Shown here in pieces: positions 1 to 6,326 of a stretch of 7,015 nt of DNA. The position numbers were made by a program, and so were the translations under genes. Within the stretch, counting starts at the first letter, position 1; the number at the start of each line of letters is the position of its first letter. This stretch comes from Deltaproteobacteria bacterium UBA7527 (GTDB taxonomy: Bacteria; Desulfobacterota; Syntrophorhabdia; Syntrophorhabdales; Syntrophorhabdaceae). The DNA lies in the NCBI GenBank assembly GCA_002478225.1, contig DLMV01000080.1:3706-10720 (forward strand). Reading direction: 5' to 3'. The notes below the pieces were generated by a model, which saw only the letters and a list, made by a program, of their open reading frames with translations, did not search any database and was not told where the DNA came from.

Positions 1-733
1 TTACTGCGCTCGTAATCTCCAAGGCCCGCCTCTTTCTCGCCATAACGGCGTCGAGGGCCACGGCGTTGTCGGACGCCAGGATCAGGCCTATCTCCCTGAG
101 ATCGGAGCATGCCGGTCCATTCCCCTCCATCCCGACCACGGCGTCAACGATGAAGAGGTCCGGTATCCTGAGTCGGAATACGTCAACTATCATTTCATGG
201 AAGCGTTCCGGGCTGCCTGCTGCCTTGTGCAGCCTTGCCTTTTGGGCCCCGGGCAGGAAACCGTAACTGTTCTTGATCGCTCCGGTCATAACAGTAAGGC
301 CATGGGTCTTGAATTTCGGCAGGCTGATGATAATATCAGCGTCAAGCACGATCCGGGAGAGGCTCACGTAAGGTATGAAATCAGGATTAAAGCTGACCTG
401 CTGCGAATCGTTCCCGATGTTCTGATAATAGCCCTTCGATGCCTCCACAAGGCCTGTCCTTTTGAAGGCCTCCTCATTCGCGCCATAGCTGAAAATGCCC
501 GGATTGTCTCCTACAACAATGGAAGCCGGCCCCATCGATTCCACCTGGTCCACAACGGCACGGAGGACCGCAGGGTGGGTGACGATGCCTTCCTTCGCTT
601 CCGAGGCGCGAAGCACGTTCGGCTTTATGAATACCTTCTTCCCTCTGAGCTTTGGAGCAAAAAGCTCGAAGACCTTTACGACCGCCTTATGAACGTTCTC
701 GTATGTTGCGGGATGGATCATTACCTTTGCCAC
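1..733 (-). CDS. DUF362 domain protein (C-terminus cut by window edge)
   Basis: The minus strand is open for 244 codons from a GTG at 733 to the window edge, with no stop, so the C-terminus is missing. The start is chosen because GAGGTG lies at 741-746, seven bases upstream. An ATG four codons inside is less well spaced. Visible DUF362 hallmarks are IKPNV (residues 36-40), GDNPG (75-79), LPKFKTHG (138-145), a GAIKNSYG block (151-158) followed by PGAQKARLHK, and MEGNGP (202-207) before a segment ending VALDAV. DUF362 proteins are poorly characterised. Many carry a C-terminal 4Fe-4S ferredoxin domain, which would lie in the missing part here if present. No signal peptide or membrane segment is seen in the visible part, so it is probably cytoplasmic. 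It is divergently oriented to the flavin reductase gene. Family assignment is firm; biochemical role is unknown. Confidence 0.88.
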   Translation of the reverse strand, partial: MAKVMIHPATYENVHKAVVKVFELFAPKLRGKKVFIKPNVLRASEAKEGIVTHPAVLRAVVDQVESMGPASIVVGDNPGIFSYGANEEAFKRTGLVEASKGYYQNIGNDSQQVSFNPDFIPYVSLSRIVLDADIIISLPKFKTHGLTVMTGAIKNSYGFLPGAQKARLHKAAGSPERFHEMIVDVFRLRIPDLFIVDAVVGMEGNGPACSDLREIGLILASDNAVALDAVMARKRRALEITSAV

Positions 734-815
734 GGGTTAACACCTCTTCTTATCATACTATGAGTTTTAGTTTTTATGCTATTATACATATACAAACCCG
801 GAAGGGAGGTACGCT
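734..815. promoter_or_regulatory. Divergent intergenic region with AT-rich promoter core
   Basis: This 82-bp spacer separates the starts of two divergent genes, so promoters for both should lie here. The AT-rich stretch around 751-795 contains TATTAT on the plus strand (780-785). On the minus strand it contains TATAAT (786-781) and TATGAT (757-752). No convincing -35 hexamer is seen at the right distance for any of them, so the exact promoters are not assigned. The ends of the spacer carry the Shine-Dalgarno sequences GAGGTG (minus, 741-746) and GGGAGGT (plus, 804-810). Confidence 0.35.
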
Positions 816-1322
816 ATGGAAGATATCTTTAAGGAGATCAGCCCAGAAGGCCTGACGGATAACCCATTCAAGCTCATCGGCAAGGAATGGATGCTGATAA
901 CAGCGGGGACGAAAAAATCGTTCAATACGATGACCGGCGCGTGGGGCGGGCTGGGCGTCTTGTGGTATAAGAACATAGCATTCTGCGTTGTGCGGCCTAC
1001 CCGGTATACCTTTGAGTTCATGGAGCGGTCATCAAGATTTACCCTCTCGTTCTTCGATGAGCAGTACCGTGACACCCTGACGTACTGCGGGACAAAATCG
1101 GGCAGGGATATCAACAAGGTGGCCGAGACAGGGCTTACGCCGGTTGTTTCAGACAAGGGGATCTATTTCGCCGAGGCGAGGCTGGTATTGATATGCAAAA
1201 AGATCTATTTCCAGGACCTTCGTCCAGGCAATTTCCTGGTCCCGGAGATAGAGGAGTTTTATCCCTTGAAGGATTATCACCGGATGTATGTCGGTGAGAT
1301 CATGCAATGCCTGACGCGGTAA
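816..1322 (+). CDS. Flavin reductase family protein (FMN-binding split barrel)
   Basis: This is a 168-residue protein starting at an ATG with GGGAGGT (804-810) five bases upstream. The sequence has the layout of the flavin reductase-like/flavoredoxin family. An N-terminal strand KEWMLITAG (residues 23-31) is followed by the FMN-contacting stretch SFNTMTGAWGGLG (35-47). Next come the strand IAFCVVRPTRYTFEFME (54-70) and FTLSFF (75-80), and the C-terminus has the DYHRMYVGEI-type ending common in these proteins. Members bind FMN and pass electrons from NAD(P)H or a partner protein to flavin or another acceptor. The substrate cannot be read from sequence. There is no signal peptide or membrane helix, so it is probably cytoplasmic. 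Length is normal for the family (about 150-200 residues). The dipeptidase gene follows within 14 nt and is likely co-transcribed, though the two functions have no evident link. Confidence 0.88.
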   Translation: MEDIFKEISPEGLTDNPFKLIGKEWMLITAGTKKSFNTMTGAWGGLGVLWYKNIAFCVVRPTRYTFEFMERSSRFTLSFFDEQYRDTLTYCGTKSGRDINKVAETGLTPVVSDKGIYFAEARLVLICKKIYFQDLRPGNFLVPEIEEFYPLKDYHRMYVGEIMQCLTR

Positions 1323-1336
1323 GGAAAGGAAGCGCT

Positions 1337-2119
1337 GTGACCCGCTGCCGAACAGGAACAATGAAATTATTCGTCGTTATCGCCTTGTTGTGGATGCAGG
1401 CAACATTCTGCCCGTTGACGGCATTTGCCGTAAGCACGATGCCTGCCGGCTTCGTCGATCTCCACCATGTGGTCCCATCGATCGTGCTCGACATCAGGTA
1501 TTATACCGCGCACAATTTTGTGGGGGAGCGGGTCGATGGATATGATGCACCGAAATGCATAATCACGAAAAAGGCAGCCGACGCCCTTGCCGGGGTGCAG
1601 AAAGAATTGATGGACTTCGGTCTGCCTCTCAAGGTCTACGACTGCTATCGGCCGCAGCGCGCGGTGAGCCATTTTGTCAGATGGGCGAAGGACGTAGGCG
1701 ATACGAGGACGAAAAAGGAGTTCTACCCCACCGTGGACAAGCAGAACCTCTTCAGGGACGGCTATATCGCCGAAAGATCGGGCCACAGCAGGGGAAGCAC
1801 CGTGGACCTCACGATCGTACCCATGCCTGTCCCAACCCAGGAGCGATATGAACCCGGACAGCCCCTGCGCGAGTGTTACCTGCCTGCGGAAAAACGCTTC
1901 AAAGACAACAGCATTGACATGGGAACGGGATTTAACTGCTTCCACGAATTATCCCATACGGCGAACAGGGAAATAGGAGATGCGCAGCGCATGAACAGAC
2001 TCCTGCTCAAGACCCTTATGGAGAAGCACGGCTTTGTCAACTATGACCGGGAATGGTGGCATTACACGTTGAAGGATGAGCCGTACTCGGATACCTATTT
2101 TGATTTTGCCATTGAGTAG
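1337..2119 (+). CDS. Secreted D-alanyl-D-alanine dipeptidase, VanX/DdpX type (peptidase M15D)
   Basis: This is a zinc dipeptidase predicted to cleave D-Ala-D-Ala. I start it at GTG 1337 (260 residues) because AAGGAAAGGA (1321-1330) lies six bases upstream. The in-frame ATG at 1307 overlaps the preceding gene, and the ATG at 1361 has a poorer ribosome site. Residues 1-31 look like a signal peptide: basic start (MTRCRTGTMK), hydrophobic core LFVVIALLW, and a small-residue end TAFA. That predicts a periplasmic enzyme. VanX-type catalytic features are all visible: YDCYRP with Arg105, SGHSRGSTVDL with zinc ligands His150 and Asp157, DMGTGF (194-199), and REWWHY with catalytic Glu239 and zinc ligand His242. 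Family knowledge: cytoplasmic VanX supports vancomycin resistance, whereas periplasmic homologues more likely recycle D-Ala from peptidoglycan. No VanA or VanH homologue is visible here, so recycling is the better guess. Confidence 0.9.
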   Translation: MTRCRTGTMKLFVVIALLWMQATFCPLTAFAVSTMPAGFVDLHHVVPSIVLDIRYYTAHNFVGERVDGYDAPKCIITKKAADALAGVQKELMDFGLPLKVYDCYRPQRAVSHFVRWAKDVGDTRTKKEFYPTVDKQNLFRDGYIAERSGHSRGSTVDLTIVPMPVPTQERYEPGQPLRECYLPAEKRFKDNSIDMGTGFNCFHELSHTANREIGDAQRMNRLLLKTLMEKHGFVNYDREWWHYTLKDEPYSDTYFDFAIE

Positions 2120-2140
2120 GACCGCGGCCACCCTTTTGTC

Positions 2141-2171
2141 TTGACAATTTTGCAATGCTTGTACATATTAT
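2141..2171 (+). promoter_or_regulatory. Possible upstream promoter for the sensor-kinase operon
   Basis: TTGACA (2141-2146) is followed by the AT-rich stretch TACATATTAT. The best -10 match, TATTAT (2166-2171), leaves a long 19-bp spacer. CATATT (2164-2169) gives 17 bp but is a poorer hexamer. The site lies just past the dipeptidase stop and about 62 bp upstream of a much better promoter, so it may be a second start site or chance. Confidence 0.25.
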
Positions 2172-2202
2172 CACAAAACCATGGGACAGGCATGACCTGC
2201 AA

Positions 2203-2231
2203 TTGACAAGGGGCTGGTTTTTCTATATTAT
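2203..2231 (+). promoter_or_regulatory. Sigma70-type promoter of the redox-sensor operon
   Basis: A perfect -35 TTGACA (2203-2208) is separated by exactly 17 bp from TATTAT (2226-2231), one mismatch from TATAAT. Transcription would begin near 2238, giving a 5' leader of roughly 28 nt before the ATG at 2266. An 8-bp palindrome AGTGCACT (2254-2261) lies in that leader, where the ribosome site should be. There is no good Shine-Dalgarno sequence before 2266, so translation initiation may be weak or regulated. Confidence 0.55.
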
Positions 2232-2265
2232 TTTAGTCTTTCATTATCTGTAAAGTGCACTCTAT

Positions 2266-4398
2266 ATGAACAAAGCGCAACATCCTATATCCCAGGAGAA
2301 GAGCGATCTTTATGGTATTGATGTAAATAACCGTAAATGCCGCCGCTGTTTATATTGCGTCCAGCTCTGTCCCGCAAAGGCAATAAAACTGGAAAAAGAA
2401 AGCATCAGGATCATTCCTGAACGATGTATATTATGCGGGAGCTGTATATCGGCATGTCCTCACCAGGCAATGAGCTACAGAAGCGGGCTCAGCGATGTAA
2501 AAAAGATCTTTTTGACCAATGAAAAAACGATCGCATGTCTGGATCCCGCCTTCCCGGCAGTGTTCGACATTGGAACACCGCGGCAGCTGGTCACTGCCCT
2601 TAAGAAGCTTGGCTTCTCAGAGGTCTGGGAAGGCGCCTTTGGCGCAGAACTTGTAAGCCAGGCATACAGAGGGCTCGTTCAAAGGTTTTCGGATCAGCCG
2701 ATCATCTCGTCGTTCTGCCCTGTCATTGTTTTTTATATACAGAAATACCTTCCGCAGCTTGTGCCGAATATCGCGCGGATCGTATCCCCCATGATCGCCG
2801 TTGGAAGGGTTGCCAAAAAGATCAAAGGCAAAGAATGGAAGATCATCTATCTCACGCCTTGTCTCGCGCAGATGGGCGAGGTGTCATCACCGGAGGTGGC
2901 CGGTGCGATCGACCACGTGGTCACGTTCCGGGACATCAAAAAGATGCTCGACGAAGCGGGCATCGAAAGAAAATCTCTAAGCGAATCCGACTTTGATGGT
3001 CCGAAGCCTTTCCTTGGCAGGATCGTATCGGTCATCGGTGGGTTGAACCGCACCATGGGGGATAGCTTCGACGTGCTTGATGATGAAAGAAGCGTGACCT
3101 ATGGCCGAAGAAGGGCGATCGGCGCACTGAACCAGCTTGCCAATGGATACATTCAGGCAAAATTTTTAGATTTCTTATATTGCGCCGGCTGCGTCGACGG
3201 TCCTTTTGTTGACCGTGAGCTGTCGGTGCTCGGCAGGCGCCAGATCGTGGCGCGCTACGCCAAGATCGAAATGGAGAAGCAGGATGTTTCGAAGGTGCTG
3301 GCGGAGCTGGATAGCTACGCGGATGTTGACCTGAGCCGGGAATACGTAGCGATGGAGCAGAAGCTGCCGATGCCGACCGAGGAACAGATACGGGCAGTGC
3401 TCAAGAAGATGGATAAGATGCCGCCTCATAACAACTTGGACTGCAGGGCCTGCGGATATGCTACGTGCCGCGAAAAGGCGATTGCCGTTGCCCAGGGGAT
3501 CACAGAGGCGGAATATTGTCTGCCCTACCTTCTGGAACAGAGCAAAAAGATATACCAGCAGCTCGAAAAGTCCCACCACGCGCTACAGGTCTCCCACCAG
3601 GAGCTGGAACAGGCCCAGTACCAGCTTATCAGAACGGAAAAGCTCGCCGCCCTTGGACAGCTCGCCGCAGGCGTGGCGCACGAGATCAACAACCCGCTCG
3701 GGACGATCACCATCTATGCCCATATCCTGCTGAAAGGCATGGAACAGGACGACCCGAGGAGGGAAGACCTGATGCTTATTATCAGCGAGGCGAACCGGAC
3801 AAAAGAGATCGTTCAGGGTCTCTTAAGCTTCGCCAGGGAGACGAAGCTGAAACCAGGCGAGACGAATATCAATGAGCTTCTCGAAGATACGCTCGGGTTG
3901 CTGGTGAATCAGTCCCTTTTCCATAACATCAAGATAAAGAAGACGCTTTCTTCAGACCTGCCGAACATATTCGCCGATGCGACCCAGCTCAAACAGGTCT
4001 TTCTTAACATCATCCTCAACGGCGCCCAGGCGATGGAAGGCAAAGGGAACCTGACGATCACCACGGCACAGGAGAAAAACCAGATCAGGATCAAGATCCG
4101 CGACAGCGGCCCCGGGATCCCCCCGGAGAACGTGAGAAAACTCTTTAATCCTTTTTTTACAACGAAAGAAAAGGGAACGGGCCTTGGCCTGGCAATCTCC
4201 TACGGGATCGTCGAGCGGCACGGGGGCAAGCTGGATGTGGAGACCGAGCTCGGGAAAGGGAGCACCTTTATTATCTCTCTGCCGATCACGACAACAGAGA
4301 GGGCAGACGGAGAGGCAATAACCAAAAATGATTTGGTTCAAACTATAAACACAGGGAGAAAGAACTATGGCCAGAAAACCAAGAATCTTAATTATTGA
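2266..4398 (+). CDS. Soluble histidine kinase with ferredoxin, FeFe-hydrogenase-like and Fe-S sensory domains
   Basis: This is a 710-residue cytoplasmic sensor kinase with no membrane segment. The start is forced: an in-frame TAA at 2251 leaves no other start codon before ATG 2266. Domains in order: two [4Fe-4S] ferredoxin motifs (Cys25/28/31/35 and Cys54/57/60/64); an FeFe-hydrogenase large-subunit-like domain (about 85-330); a four-cysteine Fe-S domain (Cys393/396/401/418, PF04060 type); a predicted coiled coil (about 422-460); a HisKA domain with phospho-acceptor His472 in AHEINNPL; and HATPase_c with Asn585, DSGPGI (613-618), FNPFFTTK and GTGLGLA (637-643). H-domain motifs are altered. 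SSFCP (148-152) replaces TSCCP, TPCLAQMGE (197-205) has Gln202 where the conserved Lys is expected, and YCAGC (305-309) has CxxC instead of CxxxC. Four possible cluster-ligand cysteines remain (151, 199, 306, 309). It resembles sensory FeFe-hydrogenase relatives, probably sensing ferredoxin, H2 or redox state. The unusual C-terminal tail overlaps the next gene by 32 bp. Confidence 0.92.
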   Translation: MNKAQHPISQEKSDLYGIDVNNRKCRRCLYCVQLCPAKAIKLEKESIRIIPERCILCGSCISACPHQAMSYRSGLSDVKKIFLTNEKTIACLDPAFPAVFDIGTPRQLVTALKKLGFSEVWEGAFGAELVSQAYRGLVQRFSDQPIISSFCPVIVFYIQKYLPQLVPNIARIVSPMIAVGRVAKKIKGKEWKIIYLTPCLAQMGEVSSPEVAGAIDHVVTFRDIKKMLDEAGIERKSLSESDFDGPKPFLGRIVSVIGGLNRTMGDSFDVLDDERSVTYGRRRAIGALNQLANGYIQAKFLDFLYCAGCVDGPFVDRELSVLGRRQIVARYAKIEMEKQDVSKVLAELDSYADVDLSREYVAMEQKLPMPTEEQIRAVLKKMDKMPPHNNLDCRACGYATCREKAIAVAQGITEAEYCLPYLLEQSKKIYQQLEKSHHALQVSHQELEQAQYQLIRTEKLAALGQLAAGVAHEINNPLGTITIYAHILLKGMEQDDPRREDLMLIISEANRTKEIVQGLLSFARETKLKPGETNINELLEDTLGLLVNQSLFHNIKIKKTLSSDLPNIFADATQLKQVFLNIILNGAQAMEGKGNLTITTAQEKNQIRIKIRDSGPGIPPENVRKLFNPFFTTKEKGTGLGLAISYGIVERHGGKLDVETELGKGSTFIISLPITTTERADGEAITKNDLVQTINTGRKNYGQKTKNLNY

Positions 4399-4774
4399 CG
4401 ATGATGTCGATTTTATTGACCTGAACAAGGCTGTCCTCGAGAACAGTGGCTACGAGGTGGTCACAGCATTTTCAGGCCGGGAGGGAATGGACAAGGTCAG
4501 GTTCGAGCAACCGGACCTCATCGTCCTTGACCTGATGATGGAAAAGCATGACACCGGGTTCACGTTCGCGAAATCGATAAAGGCAGATCCTGTCTACAAA
4601 AAGATCCCCATCCTGATGCTCACATCGGTGGCAGGTGAGACAGGGTTCGGGTTCTCACAGGAACAGGATGGCTACTGGATGAAGACGGACGACTTCCTGA
4701 ACAAGCCGGTAGCGCCGGAAGACCTGGTGAACAAGATCAGCGCCCTGCTTGAAAGGGCAAAACAGTCAGAATAG
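4367..4774 (+). CDS. Stand-alone receiver-domain response regulator
   Basis: This 135-residue single-domain receiver is CheY-like in architecture. The acidic pocket is Asp11/Asp12, the phospho-acceptor is Asp55 in VLDLMM, the switch Thr is Thr86 in LMLTS, and the conserved Lys is Lys113 in LNKPV. No output domain follows, so it cannot bind DNA in a standard way. It may act as a phosphorelay shuttle or through protein contact. The segment between Thr86 and Lys113 is longer than usual and holds an aromatic/acidic stretch (GFGFSQEQDGYWMKTDDF). The ATG at 4367 has AGGGAGAA (4353-4360) upstream and lies inside the end of the kinase gene, suggesting translational coupling. It is the natural phosphorylation target of that kinase and perhaps of the next one. 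Confidence 0.9.
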   Translation: MARKPRILIIDDDVDFIDLNKAVLENSGYEVVTAFSGREGMDKVRFEQPDLIVLDLMMEKHDTGFTFAKSIKADPVYKKIPILMLTSVAGETGFGFSQEQDGYWMKTDDFLNKPVAPEDLVNKISALLERAKQSE

Positions 4775-4794
4775 CAGCAAACCAAGGGTGATCA

Positions 4795-6288
4795 ATGGCA
4801 GAGGCCGCAAAAATACTTGTTGTTGATGACGAGAAGGGTATCCGCGAAGGGTGCCGCAGGATACTGACAGGCGAAGGGTTTTCCGTTGATGTGGCGGAAA
4901 ACGGGAAAGAAGGACTTGACATGGCGAAAGCCAAACCCTACGACCTTATGCTCATTGACCTCATGATGCCTGTTATGGGCGGCATTGAATTGATGGAACA
5001 GGTGAGACAGCTTGACCCGGAGATCATCATGATCGTCATCACCGGCTTTGCTACGATTGAAACGGCCGTTGATGCCATGAAGCACGGCGCATATGATTAC
5101 ATTCCAAAACCGTTTGCGCCTGACCAGCTCCTGGCGGTCCTCAGTAGGGGGCTGGAGACAAGACGGCTTCGCCTCCAGGCAGAGCAGTTGCGCCAGGAGA
5201 GGGATCAGAAGCTTCTCGAGATAGCAGGTGAGAAGTCAAAGCTCCATACAATTGTGAACTCCATGGCAGACGCGATCCTCGTGATCAACAGGGAGCATCA
5301 ACTGGTACTCTGGAATCCTGCAGCCCTCAAGACGCTTAACCTCGCGGGAAGGGTGGAGCTTGGCAAGAATGTTGATGACGTCATCCAGGAGAAGAACGTG
5401 ATCGACGTTATCAACAAGGCGTTCAGTCCGGACTCTTCCCAGTTCACGATCTTTTCCGAAGAGATCGAGGTTACAGAACCTGAGCGGAAAACGCTCATAG
5501 CGAGCGTAGCCGCTGTACGGGATGAGCAGGGCCGGCATCTTGGCGTTGTCAGCACCTTTCGGGACATTACCGCCCTGAAAGAGGTTGAGGAAGTAAAGTC
5601 CCAGTTCGTGCGGATGGTTGCCCATGAGTTGAGGGCGCCGCTTGCTGCAATTGAAGGGTACCTGAACGCTTACCTTACCGGCGTAGCAGGGACGGACCCT
5701 CAATTCAACCGCCAGATGCTAGAGCGGGCAAGGCTCAGGAGCAAATCGCTCATCGAGCTGGTAAACGACCTTTTGCAGTTTGCCAGGCTTGAATCAAAGC
5801 GTGTTGAGAGGAAAAAAGAGCTCCTCGACATGAAGGAGGTTATTGAAGGCGCTGTCGAATTGCTGAAGAACCAGGGCGATAGCAAAGACCTTCAGTTTCA
5901 GGTCAACATCCCGGACACGCTGCCCCCCATTGAGGCTGACCGGGCAGAGATGGACCAGTTGATGACGAACCTTATCTCCAATGCAATGAAATATAATGTG
6001 AAGAACGGCAAGGTGATAGTCAGCGCAAAGCCTGAAGCGCATTATCTGCATATCAATGTTACCGATACAGGGATAGGCATAGAGGAAGAATGCCTCCCGT
6101 GCATCTTTGACGAATTCTACCGGGTGCAGGGTCCGAAGACCAGGTATACCACAGGCACGGGCCTTGGACTTTCCATCGTCAAGAGGATAGTGGAATCACA
6201 TTTTGGCCGGATCGAGGTAGAAAGCGCAGTGGATAAAGGCACGACATTCACCGTCAAGTTACCGATACGACAGGTGTATGCAAAGTAA
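4795..6288 (+). CDS. Hybrid sensor: receiver-PAS-HisKA-HATPase histidine kinase
   Basis: This 497-residue soluble protein starts at an ATG with AAGGGTG (4784-4790) upstream, 20 nt after the receiver gene. Domains in order: an N-terminal receiver (about 5-118) with Asp11/Asp12, phospho-acceptor Asp55 in LIDLMMP, Thr83 and Lys105 in PKPF; a coiled linker (about 120-150); a PAS domain (about 150-262, beginning at IVNSMADAILVINREH and ending near FRDITALKE); HisKA with His277 in AHELRAPL; and HATPase_c with Asn396, DTGIGI (424-429) and GTGLGL (454-459). The N-terminal receiver can take phosphate from another kinase, plausibly the upstream Fe-S kinase, and modulate this kinase. The PAS ligand is unknown. 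There is no transmembrane helix or DNA-binding domain. The ATP-lid region carries a Cys433-x-x-Cys436 pair, an unusual detail for this position. Confidence 0.92.
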   Translation: MAEAAKILVVDDEKGIREGCRRILTGEGFSVDVAENGKEGLDMAKAKPYDLMLIDLMMPVMGGIELMEQVRQLDPEIIMIVITGFATIETAVDAMKHGAYDYIPKPFAPDQLLAVLSRGLETRRLRLQAEQLRQERDQKLLEIAGEKSKLHTIVNSMADAILVINREHQLVLWNPAALKTLNLAGRVELGKNVDDVIQEKNVIDVINKAFSPDSSQFTIFSEEIEVTEPERKTLIASVAAVRDEQGRHLGVVSTFRDITALKEVEEVKSQFVRMVAHELRAPLAAIEGYLNAYLTGVAGTDPQFNRQMLERARLRSKSLIELVNDLLQFARLESKRVERKKELLDMKEVIEGAVELLKNQGDSKDLQFQVNIPDTLPPIEADRAEMDQLMTNLISNAMKYNVKNGKVIVSAKPEAHYLHINVTDTGIGIEEECLPCIFDEFYRVQGPKTRYTTGTGLGLSIVKRIVESHFGRIEVESAVDKGTTFTVKLPIRQVYAK

Positions 6289-6326
6289 TCATATAGAAAG
6301 AACAAAATTTGAGAAAAGGAGAAGTT

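Noticed and set aside
197..763. 188-residue open frame on the plus strand
   Set aside because: It is antisense to the DUF362 gene, whose minus-strand translation carries clear family motifs. The plus-strand product has no recognisable motif.
1307..1336. Upstream ATG as start of the dipeptidase
   Set aside because: It overlaps the end of the flavin reductase gene, adds ten residues before the signal peptide and has no good ribosome site. GTG 1337 follows AAGGAAAGGA at ideal spacing.
1367..1945. 192-residue open frame on the minus strand
   Set aside because: It is a shadow of the VanX-type dipeptidase gene, which has complete catalytic motifs, a signal peptide and a ribosome site.
2175..2222. 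Rho-independent terminator after the dipeptidase
   Set aside because: The AAAACCA/TGGTTTT arms are AT-rich and 33 nt apart with only a 4-bp inner hairpin. No GC-rich stem precedes the T-run, so it is not a convincing terminator.
2266..3300. Catalytic FeFe-hydrogenase
   Set aside because: The proton-transfer Cys and the conserved Lys are replaced, the third motif is shortened, and the protein continues into a complete histidine kinase. A sensory role fits better.
3952..4428. 158-residue minus-strand frame across the kinase/receiver junction
   Set aside because: It is antisense to the HATPase domain and the receiver start, both certain from motifs. No ribosome site or domain supports it.
5236..5703. 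155-residue minus-strand frame
   Set aside because: It is antisense to the PAS and HisKA regions of the hybrid kinase and shows no recognisable domain.
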